From Sphingobacteriaceae bacterium (lineage in GTDB: Bacteria; Bacteroidota; Bacteroidia; B-17B0; Aurantibacillaceae): DNA of 39,843 nucleotides. Numbering within the stretch: position 1 is the first letter of the stretch; every line of letters begins with the position of its first letter. Positions 20,964-29,334 of the stretch are shown in pieces. The notes under the pieces were generated by a model. That model saw only the letters and a list, made by a program, of their open reading frames with translations. It was not told the DNA's origin and did no database searches. Made by a program: the position numbers and the translations under genes. The stretch lies in the NCBI GenBank assembly GCA_947457335.1, contig CANGWA010000005.1, forward strand, positions 1 through 39,843, written 5' to 3'.

Positions 20964-21317
20964 CTAGCTGTGCGCGGCAAGGTGCTGGTGTGCGGCTTCT
21001 CTAACCGTGCGACGAATATTAAACTGCACGTCCCCAATATAAAGTTCATTTGTTTGCAATGCCGTTACATGGTTGACGTTAATAATGGTTCCACGGTTCA
21101 CCCTTAAAAATAAACGTGCTGGTAGTTTTTCAATCATTTCTATCAGCGTTGAGCGCACCATTAAACGCTTGCCGTTGGTTAAATAAAATACAGCATAATT
21201 CTGGTCGCTACAGATATAACGTACAGCCTCCAAGTCTACTTTGACGGGAGTATAGCCGTCCTTCACCATCAACACCTTGTCCGTACTGGTGTAATTTTCT
21301 CCATTGAACCGGTCCAT
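20964..21317 (-). CDS. stand-alone LytTR-type DNA-binding protein
   Basis: VRYICSDQNYAVFYLTNGKRLMVRSTLIEMIEKLPARLFLRVNRGTIINVNHVTAL is LytTR-like; no receiver domain in the 117 aa. Confidence 0.85.
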   Translation of the reverse strand: MDRFNGENYTSTDKVLMVKDGYTPVKVDLEAVRYICSDQNYAVFYLTNGKRLMVRSTLIEMIEKLPARLFLRVNRGTIINVNHVTALQTNELYIGDVQFNIRRTVREAAHQHLAAHS

Positions 21318-21476
21318 AACCGGAAGTTAATGCATTTCGAAATGTATTCAGCGATGGTTGCGTAAAATACGCTAATTATGTGACAAGCACCTTTTACGTA
21401 ACCACCTTGGCACGGTTGCTGCAACCTGCACCATAATGCCCTTGAATGCGGCACGACGGATGTTTTTATAAGTAAA

Positions 21477-21499
21477 AAGTCCGGTTGTGCACCGGACTT
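21477..21499 (-). terminator. intrinsic terminator of the K/E-rich protein gene
   Basis: Perfect 8-bp stem aagtccgg-ttgtgca-ccggactt, followed on the minus strand by TTTTTA, directly after the stop codon. Confidence 0.75.
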
Positions 21500-21502
21500 C
21501 AT

Positions 21503-22138
21503 TTATTTCTTCTTGATTTTTCGGGTTGTGACTTTTAACACCCCATTCACATAAGTGGAGTCAGTGACATACTCGTACTTATCGCTCTTGGGCTCAACCT
21601 TATCTTCTCTCTTCACATCCATCTTCTCCTCTTTTTTCTCCTCCTTCTTTTTTGGCTCAGCGGCTACTTCCTTCTTCTCCTCTTTCTTTTCAGGCGTTTC
21701 TTTCTTTACCGGCTTCGGTTCTTCTTTTTTCTCTTCTTTCTTCGGTTCTGCCGCAACTGGCTGCGCAGCAGGTGCATTGGTGTCAAAAATAATATCTACC
21801 TGGTAACGCTGATTCTTTTTGCCACGCAAGGCCTCCGTTTTATTGATTTGAACTAAATCCCGCGCCTTGCGATTGACCTGTAAGAACACATTCTCCGCAC
21901 GCTCCACCATGAACTTCTTAAAATCGGAATTGTCGTAATACGCTACAATATCAATGTTCGTCTTCCTGTCCTTCGGCAACTTGCTTGCCCATTGTGCTAA
22001 TTTGGCAATGTTACTGTCTGCCACCTCTGTCTTCACCCCCTGATAATACAGGCGTAACGTGTCCCTTTGCGCCTTAATACTGCTAAATCCAAGTACCAGC
22101 ATCAACGCCAGTGTCATCGTAAATCGTGTTCTATTCAT
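21503..22138 (-). CDS. secreted hypothetical protein with long Lys/Glu/Pro-rich linker
   Basis: Likely start MNRTRFTMTLALMLVLGFSSIKAQ (22138) with signal peptide; low-complexity PKKEEKKEEPKPVKKETPEKKEEKKE segment; tool ORF starts at 22174. Confidence 0.75.
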   Translation of the reverse strand: MNRTRFTMTLALMLVLGFSSIKAQRDTLRLYYQGVKTEVADSNIAKLAQWASKLPKDRKTNIDIVAYYDNSDFKKFMVERAENVFLQVNRKARDLVQINKTEALRGKKNQRYQVDIIFDTNAPAAQPVAAEPKKEEKKEEPKPVKKETPEKKEEKKEVAAEPKKKEEKKEEKMDVKREDKVEPKSDKYEYVTDSTYVNGVLKVTTRKIKKK

Positions 22139-22230
22139 ACCCACAAAAATAATAAAAGTTGACAGCCAACTCATTCGGAACAGGTAGTCCGTCTAACAAT
22201 CGGCTTTTTTCGTAATTTTAATCTAAATAA

Positions 22231-22488
22231 ATGGTTATGAACACCGTTTTCGGTTTAATCTTTTGGATACGCATTTTTTTATCCCCCTTTGTCACTAGCC
22301 TCGTTGTGGCAGCCTTGATTGTGCTAAGCACACCAACAGCATGGAGCTACCTTGCAGCGGCAACAGTGCTGCTAGCGGGCACCATAACGGGGACCATTTT
22401 TGCAGAGCGTATGCGCGCCAAACACGGCACCATTGCGTTCATGGGGCAACTCTACCAGACCAATGACGTGAACCGCCGCACCAACTGA
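22231..22488 (+). CDS. small membrane protein of unknown function
   Basis: 85-aa ORF with two hydrophobic stretches; no family recognised. Confidence 0.6.
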   Translation: MVMNTVFGLIFWIRIFLSPFVTSLVVAALIVLSTPTAWSYLAAATVLLAGTITGTIFAERMRAKHGTIAFMGQLYQTNDVNRRTN

Positions 22489-22558
22489 TTTCTGTTCCTC
22501 ACTTATCCCCCAAATGCACCGTCCACCATTTTTTAGGCTGTTATCTGCCTAAGACTGC

Positions 22559-22566
22559 TATTTTTG
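22559..22566 (+). promoter_or_regulatory. candidate Bacteroidota -7 box (TATTTTTG, consensus TAnnTTTG) for the S46 peptidase gene
   Basis: Exact TAnnTTTG match 17 bp upstream of the ATG at 22584; no clear -33 TTG. Confidence 0.4.
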
Positions 22567-22583
22567 CCCAAATATTTCTAATC

Positions 22584-24737
22584 ATGAAGAAAATCATAAC
22601 CCTGGTCGCACTGGTACTCGTTAGTGCGATTTCAAAAGCCGACGAAGGCATGTGGCTCGTTCACCTTATTGGTGAAAAGACGTATGCCGACATGGTGAAG
22701 CGTGGACTCAAGCTCAGCAAGGAGCAGCTTTACAGTATGAACAAAAGCAGTCTCAAAGATGCCATTGTGGTGTTTGGAGGCGGCTGTACAGGCGAAATTG
22801 TAAGTAAGGAGGGATTGGTATTTACCAACCACCATTGCGGATACGATGCCATTGCCTCTGCTAGCAGCGTTGAACACAATTACCTCAAAGACGGTTTTTG
22901 GGCAAAATCAAAAGCAGAAGAAATCCCTTGTCCGGGTTTGAGCGTACAATTCCTCGTTAAAATCGACGACGTTACCGCTCAAGTCATGGAAAAACTAAAA
23001 GATGTAAAACCTGAAGAATTGACCTCTAAACTTCCGGGCATCATCAACGACATGCAAACCAAGGCTTCTGAAGGCACTGCCTACGAAGTGCGCATCAGCA
23101 GTTTCTTCAAAGGCAATCAGTTTTTACAGTTCACCTACGAGCGTTTTAAAGACGTACGTTTTGTGGGTACCCCTCCTGAAAGCATCGGTAAATTTGGCGG
23201 CGACACCGACAACTGGGAATGGCCACGTCACACTGGCGACTTCTCGGTGTTCCGTGTATACATGGCGGCCGATGGTAAAGCTGCAGAGTATAGCAAGGAC
23301 AATGTGCCTTACAAACCAAAGCAATTTTTACCAGTGAGCATTAAGGGAGTGAAGGATGGCGATTACGCCATGATTTACGGTTACCCTGGTTCTACCAACC
23401 GTTACGAAACCTCGTTTGGCATTAAATTGAAAATTGACATCGAAAACCCGAACCTGGTTAACCTCCGCGACGTACGTCTTAAAGCCATGTATGCAGAAAT
23501 GGTGAAAGACCCTGCTGTGAAAATTCAGTTAGCCAGCTCCTATGCGGGAATTGCGAACTACTGGAAATTTTTTGATGGTGAATCCAAACAACTCCTTCGT
23601 CACAACGTGCAAGCCCGTAAGGAAAAAGAGGAACAAGCTTTTATGGCTTGGGCCAAAGGAAAACCTGAATACGACAACTTGTTCGAAAAAATGAACACTG
23701 TGTACAATGCATGGCGCCCCTATGCAAAAGGTCGTGTATATCTTATGGAAGGCGTTTATGGTTCTCCATTGCTAGGCTTCGCTGCGCAATTAAAAGGATT
23801 GGAGAAGGTTCTTGCTGATGCATCAACCAAACCCGAAGACTTGGCTAAAACCATTAAAAGCGTGCAAGGGGCTTATGCCCGTTTCATCAAAAGTGAAAAT
23901 GTAGCCTCGGACCGCAACATTGTTGCCGCTGTGCTAAAAATGTTCTACACCGATATCGAACCAGCACAACGTCCCAATGAGTTTTTTGACGCCATGTTGA
24001 TTAAATACGGTGATTTAAATAAAACAGAATCGTGGAACAAACTAGCCGATGACCTCTTCGCTTCTACCATGTTATTGAACAAGGAGAAAATGGAGGCGTT
24101 TCTTGCGAAGCCAGATGTAGAAGCACTCCGCAAAGATCCTGCTGTTAACGCTGCCTTTGCCTTCAGCAATAACTTCAATAACAATTACGCAAAATTGTAT
24201 AGCGACTTTGCTGCGAAATCGTTTGCCCTCAACAACCTCTACTTAAAAGGGGTGCTCGAAATGAAAAAAGGCCAAACCTTCTACCCGGATGCTAACTTCA
24301 CGATGCGTGTATCGTATGGTAACGTTAAATCTTACAACCCGCGTGATGCTGTGCACTACAAAGAAATTTGTACCCTCAACGGGGTGATGGAAAAATACAA
24401 ACCAGGTGATTACGAATTCGATGTACCACAAGGCTTGATTGATCTCATTAATAAAAAAGACTATGGACAATACGTGGACAAAGCCACCAACGACGTCGTA
24501 GTAACCTTTATCACCACCAACGACATCACCGGCGGTAACTCCGGTTCACCCGTGCTCAACGCAAAAGGTGAATTGATTGGTTTGGCTTTTGATGGCAACT
24601 ACGAAGCATTGAGCCACAAGATTGCTTTTGATGCTGATTTGAACCGCACCATCTGCTTGGACGTGCGCTACCTCTTGTTTGTCATGGACAAATTAGGTGG
24701 TGCAAAAAACCTGATTGCAGAATTAGACTTGCGCTAA
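22584..24737 (+). CDS. S46 family dipeptidyl-peptidase (DPP7/DPP11-like)
   Basis: DEGMWLVHLI, GGCTGEIVSKEGLVFTNHHCGYDAI, TDNWEWPRHTGDFSVFRVY, DITGGNSGSPVLNAKGELIGLAFDGN, LNRTICLDVRYLLFVMDK. Confidence 0.96.
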   Translation: MKKIITLVALVLVSAISKADEGMWLVHLIGEKTYADMVKRGLKLSKEQLYSMNKSSLKDAIVVFGGGCTGEIVSKEGLVFTNHHCGYDAIASASSVEHNYLKDGFWAKSKAEEIPCPGLSVQFLVKIDDVTAQVMEKLKDVKPEELTSKLPGIINDMQTKASEGTAYEVRISSFFKGNQFLQFTYERFKDVRFVGTPPESIGKFGGDTDNWEWPRHTGDFSVFRVYMAADGKAAEYSKDNVPYKPKQFLPVSIKGVKDGDYAMIYGYPGSTNRYETSFGIKLKIDIENPNLVNLRDVRLKAMYAEMVKDPAVKIQLASSYAGIANYWKFFDGESKQLLRHNVQARKEKEEQAFMAWAKGKPEYDNLFEKMNTVYNAWRPYAKGRVYLMEGVYGSPLLGFAAQLKGLEKVLADASTKPEDLAKTIKSVQGAYARFIKSENVASDRNIVAAVLKMFYTDIEPAQRPNEFFDAMLIKYGDLNKTESWNKLADDLFASTMLLNKEKMEAFLAKPDVEALRKDPAVNAAFAFSNNFNNNYAKLYSDFAAKSFALNNLYLKGVLEMKKGQTFYPDANFTMRVSYGNVKSYNPRDAVHYKEICTLNGVMEKYKPGDYEFDVPQGLIDLINKKDYGQYVDKATNDVVVTFITTNDITGGNSGSPVLNAKGELIGLAFDGNYEALSHKIAFDADLNRTICLDVRYLLFVMDKLGGAKNLIAELDLR

Positions 24738-24751
24738 TTCCCTTACTACTG

Positions 24752-24790
24752 CAAAAAGACCGCTTCCCAACAGGAGCGGTCTTTTTTATT
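24752..24790 (+). terminator. intrinsic terminator after the S46 peptidase gene
   Basis: aaaaagaccgcttcc-caaca-ggagcggtctttttt: strong stem plus T run. Confidence 0.9.
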
Positions 24791-24881
24791 TTACCCCCCG
24801 CTTATCACCGTTCCGTAACCTAGGTTTTTGCGGAATTCTGTTATAATTCGCCAAAACGCATTTTCAGACGAATATTAACCT

Positions 24882-24889
24882 TACATTTG
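24882..24889 (+). promoter_or_regulatory. candidate -7 box (TACATTTG) for the PTPS/folE operon
   Basis: Exact TAnnTTTG match about 80 bp upstream of the ATG at 24971; no clear -33 element. Confidence 0.4.
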
Positions 24890-24970
24890 TTTTATCTGAC
24901 ATTAAACGGTGCTTGACCGGCAAACTTCCGGAATCAGCTACCACCGCGGGTAACGATCGCGGCAAATGAT

Positions 24971-25384
24971 ATGAAACACAAAACTGCTGTCTACAGGCGC
25001 GAGCATTTTAATGCTGCACACCGCCTTTTCAACCCTGCACTGAGTGCGGATGAAAATGCTGCGTTGTTCGGTAAATGCAGCTACCCCAATTACCACGGCC
25101 ACAACTACGAAGTGGTGCTAAAGGTGGTGGGCGAAATCAACCCTGTAACGGGCTTTGTGGTCGACACCAAACACTTGTCTGATTTAATGAAGGAACACGT
25201 TTTGGAGAAATTCGACCACCGCAATCTCAACCTCGACACAAACGAATTTAAAACGTTGATCCCCACCGCCGAAAACATTGCCATGGTCATCCACCAACTC
25301 ATCAGTCCCCATTTAGCACCTAACCTTGATTTAACCGTTATCCTCTATGAAACAGAAAGAAATTACGTTGAATACCCTGCTTGA
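24971..25384 (+). CDS. 6-pyruvoyl-tetrahydropterin synthase / QueD-family protein (copy 1)
   Basis: EHFNAAHRL, FGKCSYPNYHGHNYEV (C-x5-HGHN), FDHRNLNLD, PTAENIA, LYETERNYVEY. Confidence 0.94.
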   Translation: MKHKTAVYRREHFNAAHRLFNPALSADENAALFGKCSYPNYHGHNYEVVLKVVGEINPVTGFVVDTKHLSDLMKEHVLEKFDHRNLNLDTNEFKTLIPTAENIAMVIHQLISPHLAPNLDLTVILYETERNYVEYPA

Positions 25385-26054
25385 TGATAACCGCGTTTCC
25401 CTGGCCGGACTATCGGCAGAGGAAATTGGCGACGAGCATGCTTTTACTTCCATCGACACGCCCATGCGTGAAGATGCCTTTGTTCTTTCTGAAAAAGAAA
25501 AGATGCAACGCATCGAACAACATTTCAGAGGTATCATGGAAACACTTGGTCTTGACTTGAACGACGACAGCCTCAAAGGCACGCCGGAACGTGTTGCTAA
25601 GATGTACATCAAGGAAATTTTCACGGGACTCGATCCTGCCAACAAACCAAAGATTGCACTGTTCGAAAACAAGTACAAGTACAATCAGATGTTGGTAGAA
25701 AAAGACATTACCTTCTACAGCAATTGTGAGCACCACTTTGTGCCTATCTTCGGGAAAGTGCATTTGGCCTATATCTCCAGCGGTAAAGTTATCGGCTTGT
25801 CGAAACTCAACCGGGTGGTACAGTACTTCGCTAAACGCCCCCAAGTACAAGAACGCTTCACCATGCAAATTGCCAACGAACTCAAAAAAGTATTGAATAC
25901 CGAAGACGTGGCCATCATTGTAGACGCTAAACATTTATGTGTGTCGTCGCGCGGTGTACAAGATGATAATTCTGCAACCGTTACCTCGTATTACAGCGGT
26001 GCTTTTGAACAGGAGGCGCGCAGACAAGAATTCTTGCATTACATCAATCTCTGA
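25347..26054 (+). CDS. folE: GTP cyclohydrolase I
   Basis: LKGTPERVAKMYIKEIFTGL, ITFYSNCEHHFVPIFGKVHLAYI, VIGLSKLNRVVQYFAKRPQVQERFTMQIA, AKHLCVSSRGVQDDNSATVTSYY. Confidence 0.97.
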   Translation: MKQKEITLNTLLDDNRVSLAGLSAEEIGDEHAFTSIDTPMREDAFVLSEKEKMQRIEQHFRGIMETLGLDLNDDSLKGTPERVAKMYIKEIFTGLDPANKPKIALFENKYKYNQMLVEKDITFYSNCEHHFVPIFGKVHLAYISSGKVIGLSKLNRVVQYFAKRPQVQERFTMQIANELKKVLNTEDVAIIVDAKHLCVSSRGVQDDNSATVTSYYSGAFEQEARRQEFLHYINL

Positions 26055-26065
26055 TTTTTTTATTG

Positions 26066-26225
26066 ATTGGGCGCTTGACGTGCCATCCGCTATAGCCATT
26101 GGCCTTGTGCGTAATCAGCCTTATGGCGTGCGCGGTCCCCGCCCACTAAAGCGAGGCCTGCGCCGCTCACAGGCTGCTAACGCCCAATGCCAATGGGCTG
26201 CCGCTCCTGTCACTAGCGCAGGTTG
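26066..26225. repeat. GC-rich structured intergenic element 1 (candidate dispersed element)
   Basis: 8-bp closing stem ATTGGGCG (26066-26073)/CGCCCAAT (26181-26188), inner CAGCCT (26116-26121)/AGGCTG (26171-26176); clearly GC-richer than flanks; between convergent genes. Confidence 0.55.
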
Positions 26226-26370
26226 ACACCAGCATTGACATCACTTTAACTTACTCGTTGACGGCTGAATGCACTTCCATTCGTGTGCAACCAAAAAGTT
26301 GCACTTCCACGTTGTGCTTAAATTGTAAAACCATCGGGATCATCTGCGCCCGGGATTGCAGGCAGTAGCT

Positions 26371-26518
26371 TGGCGAAGGGGCGTGTTACAAGCCCTCGTG
26401 TGTGCGCACTGAGTTGGCGAAGAGCCGCACGCACGATGGGATTGTTACACGGCCCGAGCCAACTACGCCGTAAAGCCCGGTGCCGCTTTGTGTGAGAATG
26501 GTTGGCGGCAGGCGCCCA
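26371..26518. repeat. GC-rich structured intergenic element 2 with internally repeated motifs
   Basis: TTGGCGAAG twice and TGTTACA followed by GCCC twice; perfect stem AGTTGGC (26412-26418)/GCCAACT (26458-26464). Confidence 0.5.
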
Positions 26519-26570
26519 AAACACATGAAAAAAAAGAAAACAGGATTTTAAAAAACCCGATGTCTTCTAC

Positions 26571-27926
26571 TTATAACAAATCGTTCGCCAAATTCGCTAA
26601 CGCGCTACGCTCGCCTTTTTCAAGCGTAATGTGGGCATACAACGGCTGTCCCTTTACCTTGTCAATCAAGTAACTCAAACCATTACTCTGCGCATCGAGG
26701 TACGGTGTATCAATTTGATGAATGTCGCCCGTAAAAATAATTTTTGTGTTTTCGCCAGCACGGGTGATAATTGTTTTGACTTCGTGTGGGGTTAAATTCT
26801 GTGCTTCATCCACAATAAAAAAAACATTACTCAGACTGCGACCACGAATATAGGCTAACGGACAAACGACTAATTTTTGGCTTTCCACCATTTCATTCAG
26901 TTGTTTGTGTTCTTTGTCCTTTTCACTGAATTGACTTCTGATGTATTTCAAATTATCCCACAGCGGCTCCATGTATGGATTGAGCTTGCTGTTCACATCC
27001 CCTGGAAGGTAACCAATGTCCTTATTGCTCAACGGCACAATGGGGCGCGCCAGGTAGATTTGATGGTAATTACGGCGTTGCTCCAAGGCACCCGCCAACG
27101 ACAACAAGGTTTTGCCGGTACCCGCCACGCCCTGAATGGTTACCAATTTAATATCGGGATTCATGATGGCATCGAGGGCGAAGGATTGCTCAGCATTTTT
27201 AGGCACCACGCCAAAGGCAGCGGACTTCACCACACGCATCAACGCTCCATTTTCCTGGTCGTAACGGGCTAGCACACTTTGAGAGCCGTTCTTCAAAATA
27301 TAATAGTGATTCGGCTGCGATTGCCCGCGCTTCAATACATCATCGGCCTTGCATTGTCCCTCATGGTAAATAGCATTGATGCACTCGGCACTCACCTTTT
27401 GAAGTTCAGTGCGCCCAGTGTACAATTCGTCAACCTGTTTAATTTTTCCGGTCTCATAATCCTCCGCATTGAGATTCAGGCTTTTCGCCTTGATGCGCAG
27501 ATTAATGTCCTTGGTCACCAATACCACTTTTCTTCCCGGATATTTTTCCGACACATACAATGCCGTATTAAGAATACGGTGGTCGGCCTTGCGGTCGTCA
27601 AATATTTTCTCGGCGTTGACTCTAGAACTCGTATTCATCTCAATCATGAATTTGCCGCGGGTGGGACCGTTTATGGCAATCCAATCTTGTAACCGGTTGT
27701 TACCACTCAACTGATCGACATACCGTGTGAACTCACGGGCAGCATAGTTCTTGGTGTCATTGCCTTTCTTGAAATTGTCAAGTTCTTCCAAAACAGTAAT
27801 GGGAATCACCACATCGTGTTCAGCAAAATTGCGGATGGCCGTGTGGTCGTAAATGATTACAGAAGTATCGAGGACAAAAATCTTTTTCTCTTTGTCACTC
27901 TTTTTAGCAGGCGCTTTTTTAGGCAT
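26571..27926 (-). CDS. PhoH family protein with N-terminal PIN domain (PhoH2-type)
   Basis: KKIFVLDTSVIIYDHTAI (PIN), GVAGTGKTLLSLAGAL (Walker A), VFFIVDEAQNLTPHEVKTIITRAGENTKIIFTGD (PhoH). Confidence 0.95.
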   Translation of the reverse strand: MPKKAPAKKSDKEKKIFVLDTSVIIYDHTAIRNFAEHDVVIPITVLEELDNFKKGNDTKNYAAREFTRYVDQLSGNNRLQDWIAINGPTRGKFMIEMNTSSRVNAEKIFDDRKADHRILNTALYVSEKYPGRKVVLVTKDINLRIKAKSLNLNAEDYETGKIKQVDELYTGRTELQKVSAECINAIYHEGQCKADDVLKRGQSQPNHYYILKNGSQSVLARYDQENGALMRVVKSAAFGVVPKNAEQSFALDAIMNPDIKLVTIQGVAGTGKTLLSLAGALEQRRNYHQIYLARPIVPLSNKDIGYLPGDVNSKLNPYMEPLWDNLKYIRSQFSEKDKEHKQLNEMVESQKLVVCPLAYIRGRSLSNVFFIVDEAQNLTPHEVKTIITRAGENTKIIFTGDIHQIDTPYLDAQSNGLSYLIDKVKGQPLYAHITLEKGERSALANLANDLL

Positions 27927-28176
27927 ATCGGAAGACTTTGGTACGACTAAAACTATTAACCTTAATGAAACGCCATTGTTAAGTCCTTAAAGGATACTAA
28001 CAAGTTCTTGTGCATGCGCGCGGCACCAACGCAGAATACCCTCCTTGGGGTCGTCCCAAAAAATCAAAAAAACAGTAATGGCAAGGGTTTGGAGGGCAAA
28101 AAGCAGATTGAAAATTATAAACAGCTCCGCATAAACAGGTTAATAATTATCCATTGAAACCAGTGGGGGGCAGCAA

Positions 28177-28587
28177 CTATTCCCCATAATAATCCACCCC
28201 AATGCGCGGTGTTTCATACAAGCGAATGCGGTGCAGTTTCACTCCTTCTGGCAAGTGGGGCACTATTTGGTGCCAAATGGCTACCGCAACATTTTCGGTG
28301 CTCGGAAGTTTTCCTTGCAGAAAGGGCACGTCCAGATTAAGATTGCGGTGATCAAGGTGTTCGCAAACGTACTCCTGAATAATTTTGGACAGCACTTTTA
28401 CATCCATTAAAAAGCCGGTCTCTTGATTGATTTCACCCTTCACGGTGACCATTAGGTCGTAATTGTGCCCATGCCAATTTGCATTCGCACACTTTCCAAA
28501 AACTTCCTCGTTTTTTTCGGGGGACCAATTGGTGTTGTACAATTTATGTGCAGCGTTAAAATGCTCGTGGCGGGTCAAATAAATCAT
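28177..28587 (-). CDS. 6-pyruvoyl-tetrahydropterin synthase / QueD-family protein (copy 2)
   Basis: EHFNAAHKL, FGKCANANWHGHNYDL (C-x5-HGHN), LDHRNLNLDVPF, PSTENVAVAIW, LYETPRIGVDY. Confidence 0.94.
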   Translation of the reverse strand: MIYLTRHEHFNAAHKLYNTNWSPEKNEEVFGKCANANWHGHNYDLMVTVKGEINQETGFLMDVKVLSKIIQEYVCEHLDHRNLNLDVPFLQGKLPSTENVAVAIWHQIVPHLPEGVKLHRIRLYETPRIGVDYYGE

Positions 28588-28671
28588 GGCACAAATTTAA
28601 GCAGATTTTTGGCTGAGCACACCCAGCAAATATGAACTCCGTCATACCCTGCGAATGCTTACTTTTACACC

Positions 28672-29334
28672 ATGAAAACGTTGTTATTGGTGTGTGCCAC
28701 ACGCATGGAAATTGCTCCACTTTTGGAACAACTGGCGGCGTTGCCTCACGATGAAAGAACGTACCACCTCAGTCCCAACCACCAGTTAATGGTAGTGATT
28801 ACCGGTGTGGGCATGACCCAAACGGCATTGGCCTTGGGCAGCCTGTACCAGCAAGTTGTAGACGTAGCCATCAATGCCGGCGTGGCGGGCTCCTTTGTTA
28901 ATCATGTGCCCGGCACGGTGGTGAATGTGCAAAGCGACACCTTTAGCGAATTAGGCGCACAAGACGATGATACCTTTTTATCCATTGACACCATGGGACT
29001 TGGCAGTGCGCAGGTGCGTGTGAGTCGCCCATATTTTTCACCGCTAACAAAAACGCTACCAATTGTCAGCGGCATCACGGTGAACACGGTACACGGGCAT
29101 GAGCCTTCCATCGAAAAAGTAAAATCCCTTTTTCGGCCTGCAATAGAAAGCATGGAAGGAGCTGCCTTTTTGCTTGCCGCAGAAAAATTCGGATGGCGGG
29201 CGGCACAAATCCGCTGCATCAGCAATGCCGTTGAACGCCGCGATAAATCCAAGTGGCAAATGAACAAAGCCATACAATCACTCAATGCGTTTCTCTTTAG
29301 TTTAATTCAAGAATGGCAAAACGACTCACACTAG
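28672..29334 (+). CDS. mqnB: futalosine hydrolase
   Basis: LVCATRMEIAPLL, ITGVGMTQTALALG, VDVAINAGVAGSF, IESMEGAAFLLAAEKFG; overlaps mqnD. Confidence 0.88.
   Translation: MKTLLLVCATRMEIAPLLEQLAALPHDERTYHLSPNHQLMVVITGVGMTQTALALGSLYQQVVDVAINAGVAGSFVNHVPGTVVNVQSDTFSELGAQDDDTFLSIDTMGLGSAQVRVSRPYFSPLTKTLPIVSGITVNTVHGHEPSIEKVKSLFRPAIESMEGAAFLLAAEKFGWRAAQIRCISNAVERRDKSKWQMNKAIQSLNAFLFSLIQEWQNDSH

Noticed and set aside
24896-24970. preQ1 or THF riboswitch upstream of the PTPS gene
   Set aside because: No preQ1-type pseudoknot with A-rich tail and no THF aptamer pattern could be matched; only short hairpins are present.
25939-26226. 95-aa + strand ORF overlapping the folE 3' end and GC-rich block 1
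   Set aside because: Out of frame with folE and continues into a structured GC-rich intergenic block; no recognisable domain.
26318-26524. 68-aa minus-strand ORF in GC-rich block 2
   Set aside because: Composition and inverted repeats suggest a structured non-coding element; no protein similarity recognised.
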